Assembly: GCA_963989245.1 (NCBI GenBank)
Contig: OZ022342.1
Span: forward strand, 3,168,217 to 3,232,216
Origin: Nansenia antarctica
Taxonomy: Eukaryota; Chordata; Actinopteri; Argentiniformes; Microstomatidae
DNA: 64,000 bases
Direction of reading: 5' to 3'
Shown: positions 38,801-48,400 of the stretch, one piece after another
How positions within the stretch are numbered: the stretch's first letter is position 1
Layout of the letters: every line of letters begins with the position of its first letter
Notes under the pieces: generated by a model
What the model was told of the DNA's origin: nothing
The model's input: only the letters and a program-made list of their open reading frames with translations
The model's database searches: none
Made by a program: the position numbers and the translations under genes

Positions 38801-41800
38801 GGCAGATCGGCGGTTCGAGCTCCGGCTGGCCACATGTCGAAGTGTCCTTGGGCAAGACACTCAACCCCAAATTGCTCCCAGTGAGCGGGCCGGGGCCTTG
38901 CATGGTAGCTTGCCGCCATTGGTGTGTGCATGTGTGTGTGAATGGGTGAATGAGAGGCCGTTGTAAAACGCTTTGGATAAAGGCGCTATAGAAGTGCAGT
39001 CTGTGACGGTGTGAAAGAGTTGTTCAACCACACCTAGGCCAACATATCGTCACCTTCTTAAAATAAAGGCCGTAGCAGCAAAAGTAATCTATCTCCGGTC
39101 AGCGACCATTGGCAGTCGCATGCTAGAAGAATCATTTTCTGTTGTTGTTGTTTTTCAAACAAACCAGTCTAGTTGTGGAACGGCACCTATGATGTTGTCC
39201 ACATGATCTGTTATAACGTACGACAGTTTGGTTTCATCCAGCTGCCAGTCGTCTAGGGCCTCCTGAAGTGCATCTGCCAGGTTGTCGGCCGTGTGATTTC
39301 TCAGGAAAAAAGCTTGTTTGAACCACCTGGACATGAGCTACCAATCAGGGGTGAAGGCATGGCCCGTTAAGGACCTCATGTTGATACTGAACCACATGCC
39401 TGTTGTTAAAGAATAGCGCTGTGAGTCCAAGACTAAGGCTTACAGGTCGGGGGAAGCTTGTTGGGCCTGTCAGGCACATCATACTGGCGGTCTAGTCTCT
39501 GTAGCATGTCTTTGCAAGATTCCTTGCATTGTTGTCGATGACGCATGAATCGGCCTTTAGGTGCGTGTGTAGGTTCAATGTATTCCAACCTCTTGCCACA
39601 CACACCCACATACCCGCATCCCAAGCATGCCTCCACATTGCTTGGTCACCTTTGTCGTCTGGTTGGAATTCAACATTTTTGAGGGCAGTTGCATTTTTCT
39701 TTCGCTCCAAATCCTCAGAAAAACATTAACATTTAGTTGTGTCCTCATTCGGCACCAACTTAAGATTAATAAGCATGTTTTCAAGGTCAGGAATAGCTTA
39801 CTGAGCGGAGGGAGAACAGGACTTGACAGTATTATCAGCATAAAGATACAATTTACAATTGTTCAAGGACAAACAAATGTATTTTATGGAAATGGTAAAC
39901 CGCATTGTACCTAGAATTGAACCTTGTGGAACGCCTTTATTATCATTGAGAAAAATAGTCTGAATGAGTCCTATCCTGCAGGTCATTTTGAAACCAATTA
40001 TAGGCTGACTGACTGAATGGCAGATAGCCTCAGTAATAGGAGGGTATGATCAACAGTATCAACAGCCTTCAGAGGTCAATATAGAAGGCTGCACAATGTT
40101 GTTTCTTATACAGAGAGATCACAATGTAATGTACAGTTCCCCGTGGAAGTAATGGGACAGTAAAACATGTATTATTTTATATATACACCCCCTTACTTAA
40201 TAACCCTATTTAAGGGCACCAAAGGTAATGGAACAGGGGTTGACAGGGGCTTCTGGCTAGTCAGGTGAGGTGTTCCATCACAGACTCTGTGCAGCCATAA
40301 GAGAGCTGCCAATGTCTCGTATTGATTCTGGGCTTTGTGTTTGCCTTTGGAGTCTGCTATCTGTCAACATGAGGACCAGAGGTTCTATTTGACCTATATT
40401 TATACTGGAGGAACAGACTGAGGCCAAGGCCGCTTCTGCCGACGCTCCTGTCCACCATATCTACACAACAACAAAACAACACACAGGAAATACCACACAG
40501 TTCAATACAGGAATCAGTCCATCAAATAAAACCATGTTATTAGGACAAACGATCATGTCAGATGTCCTCAATTAACCACAACAAACAATCATGTCTTTCA
40601 CCAAAGAGGGCCTCAATTAACACTAGAACAGCAATGGGTGGGGTCATTTGACCCCTGTGAGTAAAGAAAAATGTTATATCTTTGCACTCAATCACATTTC
40701 AGGACCCTCCTTTCATGACATTTCCTAGATATGTGTGTTCTACCACCCGGTATCCTTACATTATCAAAATCACATCAGGATAAGCTAATATAAAGCTATT
40801 CTTTTGTTTTTTCTGTGTAGGAAGCAGGCTAGTGGTCGTTGTGTGTAAATAGCAGCTTGAGCATTGTAAAGAGGGGGTCTTTTAGTAGGTTGTCCGGTCG
40901 TTCATGGCTGTTCTAGTGTTAACACCCTAAAATGCCCAAGCGCCACCAGAACATCCAACGTATCTTTTTTCCAGTAGATTGTTCCAGCAGTTAGGTGCAC
41001 CATAACCACAAGCGGATCTACCCAAGTTGGTGGAGATCCAGGGAACCTAAAGAGTTAACCAACTCTGAGAACATTGTTCCAGTAATTTATGTCCTTGAAT
41101 TGTAATAATGAGGTTAGCTAAGCCAGGAGTTTATGGCTTAATACATAACACAGGAGTAATTAAGAGATCTACAGGATTTATACACGGTCCAACCAACCTT
41201 TAGATTAAATATGCAAATATAAGTAGCAGTGATGAGTATTAAACTATTATCAGTGATACAGCGAAGGGCGCTATGATGTAGGTGGCATCCAAACGTTTGG
41301 AGTAGTGGCTGCTGCATTTTGGTAGATGATATCTCCATAATCAAGTACTGAAGTACAGACAATCTGCTGTCTTCTGTTCAGGGAAAGACACAATCTATTC
41401 CTATCAAAGTCTTTGTCAAACCAAATGCCAAGATAGTTATAAGTCGGGACACACTCAAGGAGGGCGCCACCCAAAATCCATATGTGACATATGTGACAGC
41501 ACCTGGTCTTCTGGGTAACAAGTAGACATTAAGTAGATGTTTTATTGTTTTACATATTATGAAAGTACAGATTGTAAGCTTTCAAATGATGTGTAGATTT
41601 CAGACGTAGCTGGTTAACTCCACCCCCAACCACTCCCTCAGATCAACCACAATATTCATGATTCTTTTATTGCCTTGTGTGACAAAAGTTTATTACATCC
41701 CATTATACAAGTACAAGAGAGTACAGTTCTTATTGCTTCAGTTCCAGTCGACGTTGCAGCAGCATTAGAAAACAAAATGGCAGTATTTATAAAAGGAAAC

Positions 41801-44800
41801 AATATGGCAAGATACAATTGAGCAATAGAATAGTAACAAATTATAATGTTGTGTCTGTGCGTCTGCATTTGGCATTATAGTCCATAATGCATCTAGTGGA
41901 ACTTTGGTGGAGGGCTGGTGATGTTTCATGTTTCGGAACAGAATTCTATGATCTATTATATTCTATCAGAACAGAATTCTATGATCTATTCTATTCTATC
42001 AGAACATAATTCTATGATCTATTATATTCTATCAGAACAGAATTCGATGATCTTCTCAAAAAGATAATTCTGTCAGAGTGGGTTTTTCTGTGTCAGTGAA
42101 GCATCTCTCCCCATTTCTATTTCTATGCTAGTAACAGCTAGTAAAAGAGAACGTGTTTAGAAAGTGTTTTTTCATGCTTAATAGTGCATATTTATTTATT
42201 GATTTATTGACGCTGTAGTGGAGGATATCTTCATTTCCAGTAAAGTAGCTGCCATCTTGTTGTGACATTTGTGTTTATCCCACCCCTTCGTCACTGGTTT
42301 CTTGAAAACAAAACATGCCCCCCACCGCCGAACCCTACTGTTAGCAGATCGAAAAACAAGCTTACTTTGCTGAAGAATTAAGCGTATTTAGTGATTGTAA
42401 AACTGTTGTTTGTTATATATCGAGTGGGTACTTCAAAACTTCAATTATTTGCAGATAATCCAATATTGTTGATGTCAATAATAAAAATAACTGGACAAAG
42501 TTCATAACTGTCCATTAAATCATAATCAAACCATTTGTCTGAAACCTGAACCAGGCCTATTTCAGACAACCTCTGAATAAGTAGGTAATGCTCGACCGTA
42601 TTGGATGCCTTGGAGATCTCTAAATAGGGCAGAACAGTGTTTTTTTTTTCTTATCTAGGCAATTTAACAGATAATTGAATACGAGTGTAGCCGCTGTGCG
42701 GAGACTGTGCTATGACCAGGGCTAAAGCCAGACGCTTAGGTTCTTAGCTGGGAGTTGAAAAGTTGACCCTTTTCCTAATACTTTGGAAAGGCAAGGTAGC
42801 TTGGATATTGGGGCGGTAGTTATCGAGGTCGGAGGGGTCACCATGGTGGGAGCATAGGGCACTGCCTTCATACCTTGGGCATGTTAGATAATAGTCAGAT
42901 TAAACATGTGTCAATGACTCTGCAATCAAGGGGGCAGAAAGCTGCAATAGGTCTGTATCACGCTATCAGGCCCAATGGATTTCACATTAATTTGAAGCAG
43001 GACATCTATTACACCTCTGTAATGAGGCCAGAATCTAACAAAAACGTCTAGGTAGAGATGAAGAGGAATCTCAACGCTTGAGGGCATTTTAATTGTTTCC
43101 CAAAAATGTTGTAGGACCACCAGCAGAATCTGAGATAGCACTTAGGAGGTATAGCTTGATTTAGCTTTAATAATTGATGAGGTACATCTATTTCTCAGTT
43201 GCCTGTACTGAAACAGGAAGTATTGGCAGCGTATGGGGGGGGAAATGGGATTGACAGGGCTAGGGCTAGCGTCTCCTCCTCACCACTCTAACACCTTCTC
43301 CATGTTGCTAGAGAGGATGGCTGCTCCTCTTCTGTGGAATAATTCATGAAATGAAACTCTTCTGTGAAAAGATTCATGAAATGCTGGTCTCTCCCAGAAC
43401 GCTTCAAGATGTGTCAGTGACAGTAAATGAAGCTATTAATAGGTTGAAAAATCTGAGAAAAACAAAAGAAATGATCAGAAATATAGCTTATTAGGCTTGC
43501 CAAACACAACCGTTTGGAAGATCATTAACAACAACAACCAAAAAGTACTGGTGCTTTTTTTTGGTTCGCAGACAGACAGGTAGGCCACGAAAGATCTAGA
43601 AGATCTTCTACCGTGGATGACCGAGTAAAGCTCACCATGATTAAGAAAAGCAGCACTCTCCAGGAAGTAGGCGTCAATATGTCAGAGAGACGACCATCCA
43701 CAGACTACATCACCAGCCCACCTACAGAGGCTTCACTGCAAGGTGCAAAACCCCTAGTTACACTAAACAAGGATGGTCGGGTTACAGTTAAAGTAGCTAA
43801 AAAGCCTGCAGACATCTGGAGAAAGGGCTTCTGGAGAGCTAAGATGAATATGATCATGTACCAGAGTGATTGCAAGAGATTTGCAGCAGAGCCGCCTCGA
43901 GACCCGTGTCTTAATCGATGCTGTAATTGCTGACGGCAGCAGAAGAATGCATTCTGAAGTGTACAGAAACATCTGTGGCACTTCATCATGCAGCGACAAA
44001 GACAATGACCCAAAACATTCTGGCACAGCGGCTAGGGAGTTTTTTAGGGACAACAAGTGAGATTTAGTTAGATTTAAATCCAACTGAACATTGCATTGCA
44101 TTGCATTTGTTGATGATAATATTTTAGGCAAAAAGACTTGGGGTGCAAAATAACAGCATCCGCACACTCAAACACTGTTTGTTTTTTGCACAGTGATTGA
44201 GTGAGTGTGTGGATGCTGTTATTTTGCACTCTATTGAGACTCTTCAGTTCCAGCACCTCAGCTATGTCTGATAACGGATGAGCGGTGGTATTTTCACACA
44301 AAAATACTTGAAAACTGAAGATGGGTGCAGTACAGGCCTGGCATATTTTGTTATATTTTATTAATCTGTCCCTTTACCTTTGGTGCCCTGAAATAGGACC
44401 TCTATGTTTCCAAAGCTTGGTAATTTCTAAATGGTGAAACCGATCGTTGCACAAGTCGTGACGTTAGAATTATAAGGTTCTATCTCCATTTTTGGTCAAA
44501 TTTTAGTTTTTTACATAATCTGATCCATTAGGTGTTTATTAATGCCTGTGTAGTGTTATTTTTAAAATGTTGAAATGTTTTAGTTAGTAATGAATAAAAT
44601 ACAAAGGTTCCATCTCACAAAACATAATGGAATGTAAAAACTCTGACGCTCAATATCTCTGAACTACCCTAAACGGAGATAGAACCTTATCATTCTAAAC
44701 GGAGATAGAACCTTATCATTCTAAACGGAGATAGAACCTTATCATTCTAAACGGAGATAGAACCTTATCATTCTAAGCTCACGAAGTACCATCCAATAAA

Positions 44801-47177
44801 AGCTGAGAATCTACACTTCACAATTATTGTTTTGATTTCAAATCGAAATGATTGTTTTATAGAGCCAAAAGGATTTGAATGTTTTAGAAAGTGAGCTTTC
44901 CAAATTAGTTTTTTTCTCTTCAAGGATTGCAGCATTTCATTTTGTCTCATTATGAACATACTATTCAAACTCCATGAAAGCCTTCAAAGTAGTGTGTTAT
45001 TTGTTCAGATCTTTTGTGTCAATGGACTGCATAGCTTTGACAACCTCTGAGAAATGAGTGGGATATTTTTATAATGAATAGCCTAACTGTACTGTAAATA
45101 CCGTAATAGCAAAATAGCATTTCAGCCACAGAGAAATGAGAAACTGTTAAACAATGCACGGTTATTGCACAGTACAGTCACACAGGGCAACTAAATGCAA
45201 ACTAATGCAGTGTGTTCAGTGCTAAGACTTGATCATTGCAGTATTTCAAGGCTTAAGCTAGCATGGTTAGCATTATCCATGGTTAGCATTATCCCACACT
45301 GTACCTTGGATGTGTACCACATTCATACATTATCCACCTAGAAGTCTAATTTGATTCAGACATGTCTATTGACTTTGACTTCATGGCTGAAATTCTGAAC
45401 ACAGCTGCATTTCTGCTGTGGCGGCTGTGTCTCAGGAGGTAGAACCGGCGTCTAATGATCGCAAGGTCGGCAGATCGGCGGTCGGAACCCCGGCTGGCCA
45501 CATGTCGAGGTGTCCTTGGTCAAGACACTGAACCCCAAATTGCTCCCAGTGAGCGGGCCAGCGCCTTTCATGTTTAGCACACCGCCATTGGTGTGTGAAT
45601 GGGTGAATGAGAGGCTGTTGTAAAGCACCTTTGGATAAAGGCGCTATATAAGTCAGTCCACTTACCATGTTTCTCTGTCTGCAGGCTCTTCAACGGACTG
45701 AACGGGGTGAAGATCGAGAGCGTAGGTAAACAGTCTCTGCTCATCTTCTTCAACGTGTCAGAAGAGGACTATGGGAACTACACGTGTGTGGCCATGAACA
45801 ACATGGGGATGACCAACGCAAGCATAATCCTCTACGGTAGGACTCTCTGTTATCGCAATACAAGACGTATGACATATATTATTGTGTACGCTGCATATCT
45901 AATAACAGATATAACAGAGAAAGTTGCGGGCGGAGGTAGAAATCAGAAGAAAGGCTCGTATGTAATACATTGTTACATTGTTACATGCACTTACAACATT
46001 GTATCGGTTGATTAATTAACCAATTAATTAAACCTCTACAATTATGTTAAGGTCATTGTCATTAATTGGACAAAACGCACTGAATACATGAAACCAATTA
46101 TGCGAAAACAGTTCAGAATTTGATGAATTTGACTCCCTAAAACTCTTTTTTTTCTGACAATGTTCTGCAATTTGACTGGCGAGCCACAAACTACTGTATG
46201 AGAATACAATACCACATCTTAAGCAACCCGTCCCAGAGAGTTATATATTATACATGTCTCTCTTCTCAGAGTTAGAGAGGTTGAATAATTCATCTTTTCT
46301 GTAGCATCGGTTGTTCTCTTCAGTTTACATGTCAACGTGCGTAGGGATTGTTGCTGGTTTTGTTCTGTTTCTCGTTTCTTTTTGATCATCAAAAAAGGGG
46401 AGAGAGATTCCCTATCATCTCTGATGTGCTGTAAGTGATGGGGCTGCATAGAAAAAAGCAATTGCGCACCCTGGGTCATGTTTCACTGACTGGCTTTGTT
46501 AACATTCGCCAGTATCTGATGAAGCATAATGCTCAATGTTCACAAGGAACCTCCTGTCAGTCCTGTTCAATGTGCAGGAGGACTAAATCGGTTGAGGTGT
46601 CTCTTTAGAGGTGCTTTTTACCTAAGCAATTTACCATGAGAGGAAGGGGGGTTGTGGAGACATTTAACGACTGGTACAGGGTTTTCCCGGCACAACCACC
46701 ACAACCCCTGTAGCAGTGGTAAATGTCTCCACAACCCCTGCCCTCGAACGGTAAATTGCTTTTCTACAAAAGCTACCACATAATATAAAAAAAATACACA
46801 GTTGTAACATTAAATTAATTTATTTACAATCATTAATCGCTTCAGAATACATATATCCTTCCGCCACAAAATATAGTCCCATAAACAAGATCAACGATTG
46901 CATTGTAGGCTAGGCCACATTCACTTGCCTTTGAGCAGGTGTTCAGATTGATTGGGAGGCGCATTGATACTGGAAAGTTGGGGTATTTTCCACTGCAACA
47001 GCTAGCCAATCAGAATCCAGTATCCAAACATGTCTGTTGTTAGAATCTGACATTAACGGTAAACTCTTTCACCCAACAGGCCCGGGGGCCATGCACAATG
47101 TGAACCGAGCGATCCGATTGGGCGGCTCCCTCTGCCTCCTCCTGAGTGTGATGTCATTGTTCCTGCTCAAGTTTTGA
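35758..47177 (+). CDS. IgLON-family GPI-anchored neural cell adhesion protein (neurotrimin/OPCML type), 3' four coding exons, 5' part missing
   Basis: The coding segments are 35758-35892, 36652-36772, 45685-45836 and 47080-47177 (506 nt). All introns are GT..AG, and phases 1, 2 and 1 join cleanly. The product covers the end of Ig2 (SGSYECISSND, APDVR), then all of Ig3 from VNYAPFISKAK through VGQKG, QCEASAVP, FEWYKEDRR and FFNVSEEDYGNYTCVA to TNASIILYGPGA, and a short hydrophobic tail ending SLFLLKF and TGA. The Ig3 disulfide cysteines (QCEAS, NYTCV) are present, as are three N-glycosylation sequons (NVS, NYT, NAS). Known of the family: IgLONs are three-Ig-domain, GPI-linked proteins on neuronal surfaces that pair with each other and guide axon growth and synapse formation. 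Remembered human NTM and OPCML match about equally well, and LSAMP and IgLON5 less well, so I give no symbol. The signal peptide, Ig1 and the first part of Ig2 were not found and should lie upstream of the window. Confidence 0.93.
36008..36356 (+). mobile_element. piggyBac-like MITE flanked by TTAA, in an IgLON intron
   Basis: It has perfect TTAA on both sides (36004-36007, 36357-36360) and inverted ends CACTAGAACAGC / GCTGTTCTAGTG. It is 349 bp with no coding capacity. TTAA target duplication is the hallmark of the piggyBac superfamily; assignment rests on that and the terminal bases. Confidence 0.75.
36652..36772 (+). CDS. IgLON exon: N-terminal half of Ig domain 3
   Basis: This 121-nt exon starts in phase 1; the T at 35892 plus AT makes Tyr. 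It ends in phase 2, where AG at its end plus G at 45685 makes Arg. It encodes APFISKAKSTDTPVGQKG, then VLQCEASAVPVADFEWY and KEDR. Cys in LQCEA and Trp in FEWYK are the first disulfide cysteine and the core Trp of an Ig C2/I-set fold. The donor is GTAAGA at 36773. The acceptor at 36650-36651 (CATCCCACAG) has only a weak pyrimidine tract. Confidence 0.93.
36794..37766. repeat. 19-bp minisatellite, about 51 units, in the IgLON long intron
   Basis: The unit is about TACCTTAACTGTACATATC, with variants AGC and GGC at the end and CCATAAC or CCGTAAC in the middle. It starts about 20 bases after the donor at 36773. Each unit carries the palindrome TGTACA. Confidence 0.92.
37767..38748. other. Unannotated intron sequence of the IgLON gene
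   Basis: Unique-looking apart from short CATTACTAGCAT repeats at its left end. No extra exon was recognised. Confidence 0.45.
38749..39001 (+). mobile_element. SINE family A, + copy in an IgLON intron
   Basis: It starts TGGGGCGGTTGTGTCTCAGG, has B box GGTTCGAGCTCCGG, and ends GGATAAAGGCGCTATAGAAG. It lies in the long intron between 36772 and 45685. Confidence 0.85.
39140..39720 (-). pseudogene. hAT transposase relic (BED-finger / ZBED type)
   Basis: The minus strand shows, across frameshifts, FQPDDKGDQA and NLHTHLKA (BED zinc-finger neighbourhood), DMLQRLDRQYDVP, YSLTTGMW (the family's TTDMWSS region), HTADNLADALQEALDDWQ and KLSYVITDHVDNIIGAV (the DNxxN region). The C-terminal dimerisation domain is absent. 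It abuts a LINE fragment on its 5' side. Confidence 0.65.
39740..40110 (-). pseudogene. LINE reverse-transcriptase fragment (copy 1)
   Basis: On minus: YNWFQNDLQDRTH, KGVPQGSILGT, CLSLNNCKLYLYADNTV, then LINLKLVPNEDTTK. GVPQGS and the YADD box are RT motifs of non-LTR elements; YADD is mutated to YADN here. It most resembles L2/CR1-type fish LINEs. It overlaps in domain content with the copy at 42440-43225, so two insertions are represented. Confidence 0.7.
40120..40400 (+). mobile_element. Tc1-like 5' end fragment
   Basis: TACAGTTCCCCGTGGAAGTA is followed by GGGCACCAAAGGTAATGGAA and leader-like sequence up to CTGTCAACATGAGGACCAGA. It looks like the 5' third of the subfamily at 43390 and has no transposase domain. 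Confidence 0.45.
40621..40918 (-). mobile_element. piggyBac-like MITE, inverted copy
   Basis: TTAA at 40617-40620 and 40919-40922 flank CACTAGAACAGC...GGCTGTTCTAGTG. Relative to the copy at 36008 it is inverted and slightly shorter. It is also in the IgLON long intron. Confidence 0.75.
41138..41475 (-). pseudogene. LINE reverse-transcriptase C-terminal fragment
   Basis: On minus: GGALLECVPTYNYLGIWFDK, NRLCLSLNRRQQIV, SVLDYGDIIYQNAAATTPN and HHSALRCITDNS. This is the thumb/C-terminal region of L2/CR1-type fish LINEs. It probably belongs to the copy at 42440-43225, separated by unrelated sequence that includes a 33-bp tandem repeat. Confidence 0.7.
41936..42052. repeat. 33-bp tandem repeat, ~3.5 units
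   Basis: The unit is GAACAGAATTCTATGATCTA then TTATATTCTATCA. It lies between fragments of a LINE in the IgLON intron. Confidence 0.85.
42440..43225 (-). pseudogene. LINE reverse-transcriptase fragment (copy 2, N-terminal RT part)
   Basis: On minus: YRQLRNRCTSSIIKAKSSYT, HFWETIKMPSS, YRGVIDVLLQINVKSIGPDS, LIAESLTH, KVWKAV, PISKLPCLSKVL, SNTVEHYLLIQRLSEIG and INNIGLSANN. These are linker, palm and finger segments of the same LINE family. Stops, frameshifts and a deletion before the YADD box disrupt it. Confidence 0.7.
43390..44440 (+). pseudogene. Tc1-like transposase relic in an IgLON intron
   Basis: Fragments in order: an HTH-like LRKTKEMIRNIAY; KLTMIKKSSTLQEVGVNMSE; FWRAKMNMIMYQSD; VIADGSRRMHSEVYRNI; then DNDPKHSGTA with the catalytic Asp context; then a broken NPTEH region. 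Frameshifts and stops disrupt it. The 3' flank carries CTTTGGTGCCC, which also occurs inverted at ~40220. It belongs to a different Tc1 subfamily from the relic at 29780. Confidence 0.7.
44458..44782 (-). mobile_element. MITE with ~34-bp TIRs, terminal repeat amplified
   Basis: Same family as 21605, but the right TIR piece (AAACGGAGATAGAACCTTAT, then CATTCT) occurs four times in tandem. Total length is therefore 325 bp, not ~248. Confidence 0.75.
45420..45669 (+). mobile_element. tRNA-headed SINE (family A) immediately upstream of an IgLON acceptor
   Basis: It has the A-box-like TGTGTCTCAGGAGGTAGA, a changed B box (GGTCGGAACCCCGG), the family body (TGTCCTTGG.CAAGACACTGAA, CAAATTGCTCCCA) and the tail AAAGGCGCTATATAAGTCAG followed by TCCACTTACC. 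It lies in the same orientation as the gene. Likely target duplications are TTTCTGCTGT (45410-45419) and TTTCTCTGT (45670-45678); the second copy is the polypyrimidine tract of the exon at 45685. Confidence 0.85.
45685..45836 (+). CDS. IgLON exon: C-terminal half of Ig domain 3
   Basis: This 152-nt exon starts in phase 2 and ends in phase 1. It encodes LFNGLNGVKIESVGKQSLL, FFNVSEEDYGNYTCVAMNN and MGMTNASIILY. The DYGNYTC motif is the typical Ig F-strand signature with the second disulfide cysteine. Sequons NVS, NYT and NAS are all retained. The acceptor is TTTCTCTGTCTGCAG, ending at 45684; a + strand SINE ends about 15 bases upstream. The donor is GTAGGA, weaker than the other donors of this gene. 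Confidence 0.93.
46624..47045. mobile_element. Interspersed repeat with a 5' hairpin, copy 2, just before the last IgLON exon
   Basis: This 422-bp copy has the same order of motifs as 30368-30775. It ends about 34 bases before the exon at 47080. The acceptor tract and a good branch-site match (CTGAC at 47047-47051) lie just outside it. Confidence 0.65.
47080..47177 (+). CDS. IgLON last coding exon: GPI-attachment signal and stop
   Basis: The exon begins in phase 1 (G at 45836 plus GC makes Gly) and encodes PGAMHNVNRAIRLGG, then SLCLLLSVMSLFLLKF, with TGA at 47175-47177. It has the expected shape of a GPI signal: a short polar linker with small residues that could serve as the omega site (near N/R or GG), then a hydrophobic C-terminus. 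PGA directly after Ig3 and a tail ending LLKF fit NTM/OPCML as remembered. The acceptor is CACCCAACAG at 47079. A good branch-site match (CTGAC, A at 47050) lies 30 bases upstream. Confidence 0.9.
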
Positions 47178-48400
47178 TGCAACAACGGCCGTCCTCAGCT
47201 TCTCTCAGCATCCAAACAACAACAACAACAACAGACTTGTTAGTCCCATAAGAAGAAAGGAAAACCAATAACACTGTTGGTTTGCTCTTTTTGTTCTTTT
47301 TAGCTTTGCATCAGCGGTCTGTCCTGTTTGAGGACAACGAGGAGATGGGACTTTGAATAGTTTGGGGAGGGAGAGGGGCGGATCATAAGCTAGTATGAGG
47401 TGATGGTAGTTACAGTTACCCCCCCCCCCCCCCCCCGAGTTTGTGTCTCTCCAACCTTTTTTTATGTAAAAAAAAAAAGGGCATACAAAAAGTTTATGTA
47501 ATTGTTGATAGTTGACTGGTTTTTGCCCGATATTGAGGTGTACATTTGGATTACTGGTGTGTCCTGTCCTGTTCGATCTCTGTAAAATAACATCAGCTTT
47601 TTTTTTGTAAATGACAAAAAAGTGAAAAAATGTGATTGTTGAATTTTACTGTATTTTTACAGTTGTATGCAACAGAATAATAATAACAAGACCATTCAGT
47701 ATAAACAGTGTTAACTTAAGTGTTACAGTGTAGAACCGTTCCTGAGGCAGAAAGAAGCGTATGACATCAAATATTCAAAGAATGTTTGTTACAAATGAAA
47801 TTCATGTACTACACAGCAGCAACAGCAAACACAGCTTAGGCGTAAAATAGCACTGATACACATAGTTTGTTTGTTTCGGTTGTCACAGAGAAACTGCATG
47901 GCCCATACACACAAACAGAAGGCAAGTGCATTTAATGTTGTCTAAATTTGCCGTATGCAACAGTATATTTACACAAGCAAATTGTTCCCTTTCCCTGACA
48001 AGTGATGTCCCCCCTATGACCCATTCTGCTCCTGACGGTACCCATGAACAACAAACAAAGTGGTTTTAAGTAAAAAAAACAAGTGAATTGGTTTTGAAAG
48101 AGATGGAACATGCTTAATGCACTCCCCACTGTGTTACAAATATAATGATGTGGAGATAAAGTTGTCGGTTAAAAACTGTTGAACAGATGTTGTGATCAGT
48201 CTTTTCAAATGGTTCTAATGTGAGGGGAGGGCTAATAGACTGTTTTAGATGTAAACAAGGCGTGACACAACGCCAGGAGTCAGGCTATAGCTCTCGGCAT
48301 TGAGAAGATATCGATTGAAAATGCTATTGATGCCAGTGGGTTTGAGTCTTTTCTCTGTTTTCAGCCCCTACTCAAATAAATGCTGATGATGATTGAAGTG
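47178..48400 (+). other. Probable 3' UTR of the IgLON gene
   Basis: This is noncoding sequence directly after the TGA. It holds a short (AAC)n run near 47215-47232, a run of 18 C at 47419-47436, and T/A-rich sequence with short homopolymers. No competing gene is visible. Its 3' limit is unknown; the first canonical AATAAA is at 48375. Confidence 0.5.
48375..48380 (+). terminator. Candidate poly(A) signal AATAAA for the IgLON transcript
   Basis: This is the first canonical AATAAA after the stop codon, about 1.2 kb downstream. A modest GU-containing stretch (GAAGTGTATTT) follows within 30 bases. No transcript evidence is available, so this is one of two candidates. Confidence 0.3.

Noticed and set aside
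43613..43933. A 106-codon frame as a host gene
   Set aside because: Its peptides match a Tc1 transposase scrambled by frameshifts.
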